The notes: generated by a model not told the origin, from the letters alone. Shown: positions 49,594 to 59,451, counted from the stretch's first letter. The stretch: 64,000 nt of DNA from Sphingomicrobium sediminis (GCF_023805295.1 NZ_JAMSHT010000001.1:496001-560000), one strand, 5' to 3'. Translations and numbers: made by a program.

Positions 49594-50213
49594 GTGGGCT
49601 CCTGATCCTCGCCATTTCGGGTCTCGCGACCTTCGTCCTGCTCTACGCCATGGGGGTGCGCGGCGGCTTGTTGACGCTGAGCGCGGCGGCGTTGTTGTTC
49701 GGCGGGGCAGGTTATGCCGTGGCCGGTCGCCCCAATTTGCCGGGCGATCCGCGCGAGGCGTCGGAAAATTTGCGCATTCCGCTCGACCTGTCGGGCGCGC
49801 GGCAGGCCTTTTACGGCCGCTTCAATCGCGTCGATTTTTGGGCGATCACCGCAGACAGTTATGCGCGGCGCGGCGAGACCGCCGATGCCGCAGGTGTCTG
49901 GGGCTCGGCCGTGCGTGAAAACCCGCGCAGCTTCGCGCTCTGGTCGCTCTATGCGACTGCGCTGACCGATCATGCGGGGCAGATCACACCGGCGGCCGAG
50001 CTTGCCTTCGATCGCGCCATCGCGCTGGCGCCCGATCAGCCCGGTCCGCGTTTCTTCAAGGCATTGGCGCAATTGCGCGCTGGGGATGTCGAACCCGCGC
50101 GCGAGGTTTTCCTGCAGCTGTCGGCCGAGGCCTCCGAGACCAGCGACTGGAAGCCGCTGGTCGACGGTGCGTTGCTACTGACCGAACCCCAGCCTCAGGC
50201 GACGGGTTCGTAA
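49590..50213 (+). CDS. ccmI: CcmI-like TPR protein
   Basis: 207 residues. Two N-terminal membrane segments (GLLILAISGLATFVLLYAMG, GLLTLSAAALLFGGAGYAVA) and TPR-like helices after (YARRGETADAAGVWGSA, ELAFDRAIALAPDQPGPRFF). It corresponds to CcmI/CycH, the apocytochrome chaperone, in a short form. ATGA overlap with ccmH; last gene of the operon, convergent to ald. Confidence 0.85.
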   Translation: MSGLLILAISGLATFVLLYAMGVRGGLLTLSAAALLFGGAGYAVAGRPNLPGDPREASENLRIPLDLSGARQAFYGRFNRVDFWAITADSYARRGETADAAGVWGSAVRENPRSFALWSLYATALTDHAGQITPAAELAFDRAIALAPDQPGPRFFKALAQLRAGDVEPAREVFLQLSAEASETSDWKPLVDGALLLTEPQPQATGS

Positions 50214-51298
50214 GGCAGCGCCAGCGCGGTCGCGACCGCCTTGTGGCGAATCTTGCCTTCCGAGACATTCAGACCGTTGGCGAGGTTCGGGTCGCGGGCC
50301 ATGGCTTCGGTCGCGCCGAGATTGGCGAGGCGAATGACGTGCGGCAGGGTCGCATTGTTGAGCGCGAAGGTGCTGGTACGCGCCACCGCGCCCGGCATGT
50401 TCGCTACGCAATAATGGATGATGCCATCGACTTCGTAGACAGGATCGTCATGCGTGGTCGGCTTCGAGGTTTCGAAGCAGCCGCCCTGGTCGATCGCAAT
50501 GTCGACGATGACGCTACCGCGCTTCATCGTCTTGAGCATGTCGCGCGTGACGAGCTTGGGCGCGGCATCGCCCGGCACCAGCACCGCGCCGATGACGAGA
50601 TGCGCTTCGGCGATCTCGCGCTGGATGGCTTCGACCGTCGAAAACTGCGTCTTGATCGTCGAACCGAAATGCAGGTCCAGTTCGGCCATCTTCTCGTTGG
50701 AGATATCGAAGATGGTGACGTCGGCGCGCTGGCCGGTGGCCATCATCGCCGCATTCACGCCGGCAACGCCGCCGCCGAGGATCACGACCTTGCCCGGGTT
50801 CACGCCCGGAACGCCGCCCAGCAGCACGCCGCGGCCGCCCTGTTCCTTTTCCAGGTAGTGCGCGCCGGCCTGGATCGACATGCGTCCGGCAACCTCGCTC
50901 ATCGGCTTGAGGAGCGGCAGGCCGCCCGGCTGACCGGTTACGGTCTCATAGGCGATGCAGGTGGCGCCCGACTTCATCAGGCCCTCGGTCTGCGGCATGT
51001 CGGCGGCAAGGTGCAGGTAAGTGAAGAGCGTGTGGCGCTCCTCGAGCAGCGCGATTTCGCTGGCCTGCGGCTCCTTGACCTTCACGATCATGTCGGACTT
51101 GGCGAAGACTTCCTTGGCGTCGCCGACGATGGTGGCGCCGACGCGCGCGTAATCCTCGTCCGAAAAGTCGATGCCCATGCCGGCATTGGTCTCGATGAAG
51201 ACCTCATGCCCGAAATTGGTGAGTTCGCGGACCGAGGTCGGCGTGAGGCCGACACGATATTCGTGATTCTTGATTTCCTTGGGAACGCCGATGCGCAT
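50195..51298 (-). CDS. ald: Alanine dehydrogenase
   Basis: NAD-dependent reversible deamination of alanine to pyruvate. The protein has 367 residues. MRIGVPKEIKNHEYRVGLTP at the N-terminus, Rossmann VVILGGGVAGVNAA, catalytic YLHLAAD and MKRGSVIVDIAIDQGGC are diagnostic. ATG 51298 has GGAG 6 bases upstream. The stop overlaps the tail of ccmI by 19 bases. Confidence 0.96.
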   Translation of the reverse strand: MRIGVPKEIKNHEYRVGLTPTSVRELTNFGHEVFIETNAGMGIDFSDEDYARVGATIVGDAKEVFAKSDMIVKVKEPQASEIALLEERHTLFTYLHLAADMPQTEGLMKSGATCIAYETVTGQPGGLPLLKPMSEVAGRMSIQAGAHYLEKEQGGRGVLLGGVPGVNPGKVVILGGGVAGVNAAMMATGQRADVTIFDISNEKMAELDLHFGSTIKTQFSTVEAIQREIAEAHLVIGAVLVPGDAAPKLVTRDMLKTMKRGSVIVDIAIDQGGCFETSKPTTHDDPVYEVDGIIHYCVANMPGAVARTSTFALNNATLPHVIRLANLGATEAMARDPNLANGLNVSEGKIRHKAVATALALPYEPVA

Positions 51299-51405
51299 GA
51301 TTGTCTCCGAAAACATCCTCTCGGCGCGGGCCTATAGACGCGTTGGCGAGGCGGCCCAAGCCCTAAAGGCTGAACTTTCGACGAAGCGACAGGTTGGGAT
51401 TTGGT

Positions 51406-51930
51406 ATGACCGATACACGGCCCCTCATCGTCACCGCAGCAATCGCGCCCGAGGATCTCGGTTGGCTCGATGCCGAGCGCCGCGCGCATTTCCCGGAAGA
51501 GCGCAATTTACTGACCGCGCATCTCACCATGTTTCACGCGCTGCCGCCCAGCATGGGCGATGAAGCGGCGTCCTTCCTGGCACGGCTCGCACGGGATCAT
51601 GCACGGCCCGATGCGACGCTTAGTGAAGTGATGTCGTTGGGGAGGGGGGTGGCCTACCGGGTGCGCTCCGATGGTCTGGTCAATTTGCGCGAGATGATTG
51701 CAGAGCATTTTCACGGCTGCCTGACTGCGCAGGATGCCGGAGGCTGGCGCCCGCATATTACCATCCAGAACAAGGTCACGCCCAAGGAGGCGAAGGCATT
51801 GCTGGTCGAGAAACAGGCGGGTTTCGAACCACGCCCGCTCCGCATCGCAGGGCTGTCGCTCGACCGCTATGATGGCGGACCGTGGGAAAAGGTCGGCACT
51901 TGGAAGTTTAGCGGGAGCGCGAAGCCCTAG
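51406..51930 (+). CDS. 2'-5' RNA ligase-family (2H phosphoesterase-like) protein
   Basis: 174 residues with two H-x-T motifs, AHLTMFH and PHITIQN, as in 2H phosphoesterases such as LigT. It could hydrolyse cyclic phosphates or 2'-5' bonds; the exact substrate is unknown. ATG 51406 is preferred to TTG 51394. Convergent with the next gene, overlapping it by 4 bases. Confidence 0.82.
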   Translation: MTDTRPLIVTAAIAPEDLGWLDAERRAHFPEERNLLTAHLTMFHALPPSMGDEAASFLARLARDHARPDATLSEVMSLGRGVAYRVRSDGLVNLREMIAEHFHGCLTAQDAGGWRPHITIQNKVTPKEAKALLVEKQAGFEPRPLRIAGLSLDRYDGGPWEKVGTWKFSGSAKP

Positions 51931-52340
51931 GTGACCTGGCCGACGCCTTCGCAATCGAGATCGAAGGCGGCCATGCCACCCTCTAGCATCGCGGCAAGCA
52001 TGGGCATTTCCAGCAGGCTGTCGAGCAATTCGTCCTCGTCGCCTGCCGTTTCCAGGGCATCGTCCCATTCATCGGCGTCATAATCGCCGCGCCCGACGAG
52101 GCAGAGCGCGAAGACTTCGAGCAACTGGTCCTCGGCAAGCTCGTCGAGAATGCCGGTCAACTCTTCCTCGACGCTAGTATTGATGTCGTCGTCGAGGACC
52201 GAATAGGCCTCGTCATCGTCATTGCCGTCGACATTGTCGGGATCCTCGTCGCCGTCATAGGTAGTGGCGACCTGGGCCTCGTTCTCGCGGGCGCGGATGA
52301 TGATGCGGCAGAGGATGTCGAGCGGTGTGGCGAGTTCCAT
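51927..52340 (-). CDS. DUF3775 family acidic protein
   Basis: 137 residues, strongly acidic (TTYDGDEDPDNVDGNDDDEA). The N-terminus MELATPLDILCRIIIRAREN and LVGRGDYDADEWDDAL fit DUF3775, a small family found in alphaproteobacteria with no known function. Confidence 0.8.
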   Translation of the reverse strand: MELATPLDILCRIIIRARENEAQVATTYDGDEDPDNVDGNDDDEAYSVLDDDINTSVEEELTGILDELAEDQLLEVFALCLVGRGDYDADEWDDALETAGDEDELLDSLLEMPMLAAMLEGGMAAFDLDCEGVGQVT

Positions 52341-52421
52341 GAAATTTCGCTTTCGAATTGCTATATCGGCAAGGCAACGTGGGGTCCTCGCTTCAAGTTC
52401 CGCAAAGCTGCGCGATCATGA

Positions 52422-52451
52422 TTGACAGGCTGGCCCGCGTCTCTCTATAGG
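52422..52451 (+). promoter_or_regulatory. Sigma-70 promoter of tRNA-Met
   Basis: TTGACA (52422-52427) and TATAGG (52446-52451) with an 18-base spacer, 32 bases before the tRNA. Confidence 0.65.
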
Positions 52452-52483
52452 CTCGCCTCGCCCTTTGAGGGGCAACGCCATGG

Positions 52484-52560
52484 GGCGGAGTAGCTCAGCT
52501 GGTTAGAGCAGCGGAATCATAATCCGCGTGTCGGGGGTTCAAGTCCCTCCTCCGCTACCA
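52484..52560 (+). tRNA. tRNA-Met (anticodon CAT, elongator)
   Basis: 77 bases with CCA. Acceptor GGCGGAG with a G1-T72 pair, anticodon stem GCGGA/TCCGC around ATCATAA (anticodon CAT), T loop GTTCAAGTC. It lacks the C1-A72 mismatch and GGG/CCC anticodon-stem pairs of the initiator. An Ile2 tRNA with modified CAT is the other possibility; the body fits elongator Met. Confidence 0.9.
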
Positions 52561-52628
52561 CTTTCCTCATGATTGATTGGAAAGCCGCAAATTTTGGCGG
52601 GTTGCGTAGCGCAGCACCGCAATGGCTG

Positions 52629-53225
52629 TCAGGCGCTTTGCATGAGCACGGTGCGGCCAGCCAATTCGTCTTGTGTGGCAGCGCGAGCAAGGACAGCGGC
52701 GACATCGCCGCGATGTGCCTTGGCCGACGGGTCTACTTCGTCCCCTAGGATGATGTCGCGAACTCCATCTTCATTCGTCAGCGAAACTGGCCGGATAATG
52801 GCATGTTCGATCTGCGATGCCTTGAGATGCTCGTCGGCATCATGCTTGGCCTTAAGATAATGAGCGAGATCCGAGTCCGGGTCGGGATCACCGGCACCGA
52901 CCGAACTCAACATCACGAAGCGTCGAGCATTGGATGTCGAGGCGATGTCAATTAGGGATATCGCCCCTTCTCTGTCGACTTTGTCGGTCATCTCCTCGTC
53001 CGTGTCGCCACCCGATCCTGCGGCGAAAACCACAACATCGACGCCACGGCAAATGTCCGGCGGTAAGTCGGTCAGATCTGCCTGGCGAAGCTCAGCGCCA
53101 GCCGAAAGGCCAGTCGTGTCGGAGCTTTCGCGATGCATCGCGATCACATGATGTCCGTCCGAGGACAGTAAGTTGGCGAGGCGCTTTCCAGTATTTCCTG
53201 TCGCACCAGCAATCAAAATGTTCAT
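52629..53225 (-). CDS. NAD(P)-binding atypical SDR (NmrA/YwnB-like)
   Basis: 198 residues with the Rossmann start MNILIAGATGNTGKRLANLL, VVVFAAGSGGDT, FVMLSSVGAG and a lysine in DLAHYLKAKHDADEHL. It lacks the canonical YxxxK, as is usual in atypical SDRs. The substrate is unknown; it may sense redox state or reduce a small carbonyl. Base usage is slightly AT-richer than neighbours. Confidence 0.82.
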   Translation of the reverse strand: MNILIAGATGNTGKRLANLLSSDGHHVIAMHRESSDTTGLSAGAELRQADLTDLPPDICRGVDVVVFAAGSGGDTDEEMTDKVDREGAISLIDIASTSNARRFVMLSSVGAGDPDPDSDLAHYLKAKHDADEHLKASQIEHAIIRPVSLTNEDGVRDIILGDEVDPSAKAHRGDVAAVLARAATQDELAGRTVLMQSA

Positions 53226-53429
53226 GACGAGATCCTGTCTATTGGCGGGGTCGCGAAGGCTACCTTCTGGATCTCAATGGTCTCGCTTCTGGAAGGTTGC
53301 CTCCATGGGGTTTTGATTACCGCGATACGCGAAATCGTAGCGCGTCATTGCCTATGCTCGGTCAAGACAATCCATATTTCACATCGTGACGATTGGACCG
53401 CGCCGCACATGGTTGCTAGGCGTTGGCGC

Positions 53430-54170
53430 ATGGCCACTGCCAGTCGTCTCGACGCGCCGCCGTCTTTCGCCTCGCTTCGGGCCGGGGGCGCTGCACTCTT
53501 TCTCGATTTCGATGGCACGCTGGTCGAGATTGCCGATGCGCCCGATCGCATCGTCGTGCGCGAAGGGCTGTCCATGCAATTGCGCGCCTTGTCGCGACAG
53601 CTGGAGGGTCGGCTCGCCGTGGTGACGGGGCGAGCGCGCGAGGACATCACGTCGCACCTCGATCTTTCCGGTATCGCCGTTGCCGGCTCGCACGGCGCGG
53701 ATATCTTCGATGCCACCGGAGAGCGGCTTGGCGAGGAAGCCAAAGGGCTGCCAACAGCGACGCTAGACTATCTTCGGGAGGCGGCGGACAGGCACGGCCT
53801 CATGCTGGAGACCAAGCCGCATGGCGCCGCGCTCCATTATCGCCAGAATCCCGACGCCGAGCCACAGGCTTTGGCGTCCGCGCAGGAAGCGGCAGAGGAG
53901 GCGGGGATGGCGGTGAAGTTTGGCAAATGCATCGTCGAGCTTGTCTGGCCGGGCATCCACAAGGGAAGGGCCCTCGCAACTTTCATGGACGCACCCCCGT
54001 TCCAAGGAGCGATGCCCATTTTCGTCGGCGATGATGTTACCGACGAGGACGGCTTCTCGGTCGCATCCGATATGGGGGGTGCAGGCATTCTCATCGGCGC
54101 GCCGCGCAGCAGCTCGGCCCGCTATCGATTGGACGGGGTGGAAGAATTGTACGCATGGCTGGAACGATGA
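53430..54170 (+). CDS. otsB: Trehalose-6-phosphate phosphatase
   Basis: Second step of trehalose synthesis. HAD enzyme of 246 residues. Motif I LFLDFDGTLVEIAD (D26, D28), VVTGRARED, FGKCIVELVWPGIHKGRAL and VGDDVTDEDGF are standard. ATG 53430 is preferred over upstream ATGs at 53409 and 53277, because family similarity begins there. First gene of otsB-GH15-otsA, overlapping the next by 4 bases. Confidence 0.93.
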   Translation: MATASRLDAPPSFASLRAGGAALFLDFDGTLVEIADAPDRIVVREGLSMQLRALSRQLEGRLAVVTGRAREDITSHLDLSGIAVAGSHGADIFDATGERLGEEAKGLPTATLDYLREAADRHGLMLETKPHGAALHYRQNPDAEPQALASAQEAAEEAGMAVKFGKCIVELVWPGIHKGRALATFMDAPPFQGAMPIFVGDDVTDEDGFSVASDMGGAGILIGAPRSSSARYRLDGVEELYAWLER

Positions 54171-55969
54171 GCGTGGGCAGCAAGGCCGACCTCGAATTGT
54201 CGCCGATCGGCAATTGCCAGGTGAGCGGTTTGATCGACCGGGATGGCGGGCTCGTCTGGGGCTGTATCCCGCGGGTCGATGGCGATCCGACCTTCTGCTC
54301 GCTGCTCAATGGCGAGGATAGAGACGAAGGCGTCTGGCGCTTCGAGCTCGAAAAGCAGGTCTCGGCAACCCAGCATTATGAACGCAATACGCCGATCCTC
54401 GTGACCCGGCTGGAGGACGAAGATGGCGGCGCCGTTGAAATCCGCGACTTCTGTCCCCGGTTCGAAGGTTCGGGGCGGATGTACCGCCCGGTCGCCTATG
54501 TGCGCATCGTTCGCGCCGTCGCGGGGGCGCCGCGGCTCAAGATGAAGCTGCATCCGCTTTATGGTCATGGTGCCCATAAGGCGGAGACAACGAGCGGGAC
54601 CAACCATGTCCGCTACAAGCTCGGCGATAATGCGATGCGGCTCAGCACCGATGCGCCCATCGGCTATTTGCTCGAAGAGCGTTCCTACCGTGTCGAGAGC
54701 GACCAGCATTTCTTCCTCGGTCCCGATGAGCCCTTCGTCGGCAATCTGCGCACCGAATTGCGGCGCATGGAGGAAAAGACCGCCAAATATTGGAAGACGT
54801 GGGTGCGCGGGCTGCACATTCCGCTCGAATGGCAGGAGGCGGTCATCCGTGCCGCCATCGCGCTCAAGCTCTGCCAGCATGAGGAAACCGGTGCGATCGT
54901 CGCGGCGCTGACGACTTCGATCCCGGAATCCGCCGATAGCGGGCGCAATTGGGACTATCGTTACTGCTGGATCCGCGATTCCTATTACACGGTGCAGGCG
55001 CTCAATAGATTGGGCGCGCTCGATGTGCTCGAGAAATATCTCGGTTTCCTGCGCAATATCGTAGACGCCGCGAAGGGCGGACAGATCCAGCCGCTTTATT
55101 CGGTCATGGGCGACGGCGAGTTGACCGAGGAGGAGGCCGAGGCCCTTGCGGGGTATCGCGGCATGGGACCGGTCCGGATCGGCAATGCTGCCTACAAGCA
55201 GGTTCAGCACGACTGTTACGGCCAGATCGTGCTGCCCAACACGCAGGCCTATTTCGACGAGCGCCTGTTCCGCATCAGCGGCGAAGAGGATTTCGCGCAT
55301 CTGGAAGCGGTCGGCAAGCAAGCTTGGGCGATGCATGATCAGCCCGATGCTGGCCTTTGGGAATTCCGCACCCGGCAGGAGGTGCATACCTATAGCGCGG
55401 TCATGTGCTGGGCGGCGTGCGACCGGCTGGCCAATGTGGCGCGGCACCTCGGGAAAACGGACCGCGAGCAGCTTTGGACCGAGCGCGCCGACGCGATCCG
55501 CGCCAAGATCGATGCGGAAGCCTGGGTCGAGACTGGCGAGGGCGGCCATTACGGCGCGAGCTTCGAGAGCGACTATCTCGATGCCAGCCTGCTGCAGATG
55601 GTCGAACTGCGCTTCCTTGAGCCCGATGACGAGCGCTTCCTGCAGACCTTCGAGGCGGTCGAGAAGAATCTGCGCCGCGGTGAGCATATGCTCCGCTATG
55701 CCAGCGAGGATGATTTCGGCTTGCCCGAGACCGCATTCAACGTCTGCACCTTCTGGCTGATCGAGGCACTTGTCCTGTCGGGACGCGATCAAGAGGCGCG
55801 TGCATTGTTCACGACCATGTTGGGTCATCGCACGGCGTCGGGCATGTTGTCGGAAGATTTGGATTTCGAAACCGGCGAGCTTTGGGGCAATTTCCCGCAG
55901 ACCTATTCGCTGGTCGGCATCATCAACGGTGCCGTTCTCTTGTCGAAGCCATGGAGGAATGTCCGATAG
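54167..55969 (+). CDS. GH15-family glycoside hydrolase (glucoamylase/trehalase-like)
   Basis: 600 residues from the ATG that overlaps the otsB stop. N-terminal beta domain (LSPIGNCQVSGLIDRDGGLV, WGCIPRVDGDPTF), then the (alpha/alpha)6 barrel with NWDYRYCWIRDSYYT (general acid region) and a late ETAFNVCTFWLIEALVLSG. Members next to ots genes are often trehalases or glucoamylases acting on trehalose or maltodextrin. The substrate is inferred from context. otsA follows with a 19-base overlap. Confidence 0.9.
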   Translation: MSVGSKADLELSPIGNCQVSGLIDRDGGLVWGCIPRVDGDPTFCSLLNGEDRDEGVWRFELEKQVSATQHYERNTPILVTRLEDEDGGAVEIRDFCPRFEGSGRMYRPVAYVRIVRAVAGAPRLKMKLHPLYGHGAHKAETTSGTNHVRYKLGDNAMRLSTDAPIGYLLEERSYRVESDQHFFLGPDEPFVGNLRTELRRMEEKTAKYWKTWVRGLHIPLEWQEAVIRAAIALKLCQHEETGAIVAALTTSIPESADSGRNWDYRYCWIRDSYYTVQALNRLGALDVLEKYLGFLRNIVDAAKGGQIQPLYSVMGDGELTEEEAEALAGYRGMGPVRIGNAAYKQVQHDCYGQIVLPNTQAYFDERLFRISGEEDFAHLEAVGKQAWAMHDQPDAGLWEFRTRQEVHTYSAVMCWAACDRLANVARHLGKTDREQLWTERADAIRAKIDAEAWVETGEGGHYGASFESDYLDASLLQMVELRFLEPDDERFLQTFEAVEKNLRRGEHMLRYASEDDFGLPETAFNVCTFWLIEALVLSGRDQEARALFTTMLGHRTASGMLSEDLDFETGELWGNFPQTYSLVGIINGAVLLSKPWRNVR

Positions 55970-57342
55970 CGCGCATCGTCGTCATCTCGAACCGGGTTGC
56001 AGTCCCCAAGGCGCGCGGCGTGGCCGGAGCGCAGGGCGGGCTCGCCGGCGCGCTCAACTCGGCATTGAAGGAACATGGCGGCATCTGGTTCGGCTGGTCG
56101 GGTGCGGCCTGCGAGGAGTTTACCGGCCAGATCGACCTGCAGCGCCATGACGGCGTCACGACGGCGACGATCGACCTGCCCGAGCAGGACGTCGAGGAAT
56201 ATTATAACGGCTATGCCAATTCCACGCTCTGGCCGCTCTTCCACTATCGCCTCGACCTCACCGAATATGAGCGCCAGACCGGCATGGGTTATGAGCGCGT
56301 CAACGAGCGGCTGGCGGGCAGTGTCGGGCCGCTGATCGAGGATGGCGACCTCGTCTGGGTGCATGATTATCACCTGCTTCCCCTGGGCGAGCGGCTGCGG
56401 GCGCGAGGGATCGACAATCGCATCGGCTTTTTCCTGCACACGCCGTGGCCGCCGACAAACCTGTTCGTCTCCCTGCCTTTCCATGAGCGGCTGGTACGCA
56501 CGATGCTCGCCTACGATTTGATCGGCTTCCAAACCGAGACGTGGCTCGAAAGCTTCCTCCATTATTGCCGCAAGGAATTGGGCGCCGAGGTCGACGAGGC
56601 CAGCGGGCGCATTTCTTTCGAAGGCCACGAGACGCTGGCGCGGGCCTATCCGATCGGGATCGACTTCGATCACGTGACGGCGCAGGCCAATACCGAAGCT
56701 GCGCGTGAGGCCGAGGAGCGGCTGCGCGACAGCGCGCGCGGGCGCACCGCAGCGATCGGCGTCGACCGGCTCGATTATTCCAAGGGGCTGCCCGAGCGGA
56801 TCGACGGGATCGGCCGCTTTTTCGACACCTATCCCGACCGGGTGCGCGACCTCGTCTATATCCAGATCGCGCCGACGAGCCGCGAGGATGTCGATAGCTA
56901 TCAGGACATTCGCAACATGCTCGAGCAGAAGACGGGCCAGATTAACGGCGCGCGCAGCGAGTTCGACATTGCCCCCATCCGCTACGTCAATCGCGGCTAT
57001 TCATTGGCGGAATTGTGCGGTTTCTATCGTGCATCGAAGATCGCGCTGGTGACCCCGCTACGCGACGGGATGAACCTCGTCGCCAAGGAATATATCGCGG
57101 TGCAGGACCCCGAGGATCCCGGTGTGCTGGTCCTCTCGCGCTTTGCCGGGGCGGCGCAGCAGATGGACGAGGCGGTGCTGGTCAATCCGCACAGCCCCGA
57201 CGATCTCGCCCGCGCCATCCACACCGCGCTCGACATGCCGCTCGAAGAGCGCAAGCGCCGCTACGAGGCCCTGATCAAGACGGTGCGCGACGAGAATATC
57301 CAGCATTGGACCAAGACGTTCGTCAGCGACCTGGAGGCCTGA
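55951..57342 (+). CDS. otsA: Trehalose-6-phosphate synthase
   Basis: GT20 enzyme that joins UDP-glucose and glucose-6-phosphate. The protein has 463 residues. RIVVISNRVAVPKARGVAGA at the N-terminus, DLVWVHDYHLLPLGERLR, HTPWPPTNLF, DRLDYSKGLPERIDGI and the nucleotide-site GMNLVAKEYIA are all present. ATG 55951 is the only in-frame start at a plausible distance; a GGAGG just downstream has no usable start codon behind it. Confidence 0.95.
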   Translation: MEECPIARIVVISNRVAVPKARGVAGAQGGLAGALNSALKEHGGIWFGWSGAACEEFTGQIDLQRHDGVTTATIDLPEQDVEEYYNGYANSTLWPLFHYRLDLTEYERQTGMGYERVNERLAGSVGPLIEDGDLVWVHDYHLLPLGERLRARGIDNRIGFFLHTPWPPTNLFVSLPFHERLVRTMLAYDLIGFQTETWLESFLHYCRKELGAEVDEASGRISFEGHETLARAYPIGIDFDHVTAQANTEAAREAEERLRDSARGRTAAIGVDRLDYSKGLPERIDGIGRFFDTYPDRVRDLVYIQIAPTSREDVDSYQDIRNMLEQKTGQINGARSEFDIAPIRYVNRGYSLAELCGFYRASKIALVTPLRDGMNLVAKEYIAVQDPEDPGVLVLSRFAGAAQQMDEAVLVNPHSPDDLARAIHTALDMPLEERKRRYEALIKTVRDENIQHWTKTFVSDLEA

Positions 57343-57347
57343 CCCCC

Positions 57348-57836
57348 ATGTCGTTCGAAGTCATCTTTGCCATAGCCTGGGCTCTCATCCTCGCGGTAGG
57401 TGGGGGCCTGCTGACGACGATCGGCACATGGTATTACGAGCTCAAGAAACCGAGCTGGCAGCCGCCCGACTGGCTGTTCGGGCCGGCCTGGACGATCATC
57501 CTGGGACTTGGCGCATGGGCGTTCGTGCTGAGCTGGCGCGGGGCCGATAGCGATGCCGACCGCACACTCATCCTCGCGCTCTACATCGCCAACGGTGTCT
57601 TCCACTTCCTGTGGTCGCCGCTCTTCTTCACCGTGAAGCGGCCCGATTGGGCGCTGATCGAAGTGCCCTTCCTTTGGGCGAGCGTGCTGGCGCTCACGAT
57701 CATGCTGCGCGACTTTTCGGTCGCGGCCAGCTGGATGATCGTGCCCTATCTCGTCTGGGTCAGCTTCGCGACCATCCTCAACTGGAAGATCGTGCAGCTC
57801 AACGGCCCGTTCGGATCAATGCGGAGCGAGGCCTAG
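57348..57836 (+). CDS. tspO: TspO/MBR-family tryptophan-rich sensory protein
   Basis: 162 residues, five membrane helices, rich in Trp. KKPSWQPPDWLFGPAWTI, WSPLFFTVKRPDWALIEV and the final FATILNWKIVQLN are typical. TspO binds tetrapyrroles and affects stress or tetrapyrrole export. GGAGG lies 11 bases upstream. It overlaps convergent sulP by 21 bases. Confidence 0.92.
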   Translation: MSFEVIFAIAWALILAVGGGLLTTIGTWYYELKKPSWQPPDWLFGPAWTIILGLGAWAFVLSWRGADSDADRTLILALYIANGVFHFLWSPLFFTVKRPDWALIEVPFLWASVLALTIMLRDFSVAASWMIVPYLVWVSFATILNWKIVQLNGPFGSMRSEA

Positions 57837-59330
57837 TTCGAGGCCCATTCGGTCCTCGAGCGCGAACTTGTCGACGAGGTCGGCGCTGGCGCGGTTGATG
57901 CCGACAATCTTCACGTGACGCCCGTTGCGGCGCATCCGGTCGACGACCTTGTCAAGCGCGCCGATGGCCGAAATATCCCAGAAATGCGCCTTGGAAACGT
58001 CGATGACGACATCGTCGGCGGCGTCCTCATAGACGCTTTCGGGGCCCAGCTGGCGCACGAAGCGGTCGACCGAGGCGAAGAAGATTTCGCCGCGCACGTA
58101 ATAGACCGCCCGGTCGGCCTCGCGGTCGCGGGTGACGGTGAACATGCGGCGCACCTTCTCGGCAAAGAAGATGCCCGACAGGAGCACACCGGCCAGCACG
58201 CCGAGCGCGAGGTCATGCGTCGCGACGACGACGGCGACGGTGGTGAGCATGACCGCCGAGCTCGTCTTCGGGTGGCGCTTCAAGTTGGTGATGGAGTTCC
58301 AGCTGAAGGTCGCGATCGACACCATGATCATGACGGCGACCAATGCCGGCATCGGCACGCGCCCGACCCACGGGCCGAGGACGGCGAGCAGCAGCAGCAG
58401 GAACAGGCCGGCCGCAAGGCTCGACAGGCGGCCGCGACCGCCGCTGGTGACGTTGATGACCGACTGGCCGATCATCGCGCAGCCGCCCATGCCGCCGAAG
58501 CAGGCAGCGACGATATTGGCGATGCCCTGGCCAGCGCTTTCGCGCTGCTTGTTGCTGTCGGTGTGGGTGAGATCGTCGACGATCTGCGCGGTCAGCAGCG
58601 ATTCCAAGAGGCCGACGGCAGCCATGGTGATCGAATAGGGCAGGATGATCTGCAGCGTTTCCCAGGTCAGCGGCACGTCGGGCAGCGCAAAGAAGGGCAG
58701 GCCGTCTGGCAGCTCGCCCATGTCTGCGACGGTGTTGACCGGAATACCGAAATAGATGGCGAAAGCCGAGAGGACGAGGATCGCGACGAGCGGTGAGGGG
58801 ACCGCCTTGGTGAGGCGCGGGAAGAGGTAGATGATCGCAAGGCCGGCAGCGACCATTGCATAGGTCTCCCAGCCGACGTTCACGAGCTGTGGGATCTGCG
58901 CCATGAAAATGAGGATGGCGAGCGCGTTGACGAAGCCGGTGATGACCGAACGCGAGACGAACTGCATCAGGAGGTGCAGGCGCAGCACAGCGGCGAGGCC
59001 CTGGATCAGGCCCATCAGGATCGTAGCGGCAAAGAGATATTGAACGCCATGATCGCGGACCAACGGCACGACCACGACCGCAACTGCGGCGGTGGCGGCC
59101 GAGATCATGCCCGGGCGCCCGCCGGTAAAGGCGATGACCAGCGCAATGGCGACCGACGCGTAGAGCCCGACGCTCGGATCGACGCCCGCGATGATCGAGA
59201 AACCGATCGCTTCGGGGATCAGCGCGAGCGCGACGACCATCCCGGCGAGGATATCGCCGCGAATATTGCCAAACCACTGGGACATGCGCGTGGGGGGCGC
59301 GAAGCTCGCGCTCTCGGGGGCTGCGTTCAT
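57816..59330 (-). CDS. SulP-family anion transporter with STAS domain
   Basis: 504 residues: about 11-12 membrane segments ([33 protein letters not shown]) then a STAS domain (about 400-500; [20 protein letters not shown]). The length and [11 protein letters not shown] start suggest a bicarbonate or sulfate transporter of the SulP/BicA type. ATG 59330 has AGGAAG 5 bases upstream. The anion is unknown. Confidence 0.9.
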   Translation of the reverse strand: MNAAPESASFAPPTRMSQWFGNIRGDILAGMVVALALIPEAIGFSIIAGVDPSVGLYASVAIALVIAFTGGRPGMISAATAAVAVVVVPLVRDHGVQYLFAATILMGLIQGLAAVLRLHLLMQFVSRSVITGFVNALAILIFMAQIPQLVNVGWETYAMVAAGLAIIYLFPRLTKAVPSPLVAILVLSAFAIYFGIPVNTVADMGELPDGLPFFALPDVPLTWETLQIILPYSITMAAVGLLESLLTAQIVDDLTHTDSNKQRESAGQGIANIVAACFGGMGGCAMIGQSVINVTSGGRGRLSSLAAGLFLLLLLAVLGPWVGRVPMPALVAVMIMVSIATFSWNSITNLKRHPKTSSAVMLTTVAVVVATHDLALGVLAGVLLSGIFFAEKVRRMFTVTRDREADRAVYYVRGEIFFASVDRFVRQLGPESVYEDAADDVVIDVSKAHFWDISAIGALDKVVDRMRRNGRHVKIVGINRASADLVDKFALEDRMGLELGLAPH

Positions 59331-59451
59331 TCTAACTTCCTGAAAATCAAAGGCATCCGACGCGCTTTGGGCGCATGCGGATGCCATGTTCGGTGGCGTC
59401 CCTAGCCGATCATGCTGCAATGCACAACCGCGGGGCCGAAACGATATTCAG

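Noticed and set aside
54122..55828. 568-codon minus-strand frame opposite the GH15 gene
   Set aside because: Shadow frame; the GH15 motifs on the plus strand are clear.
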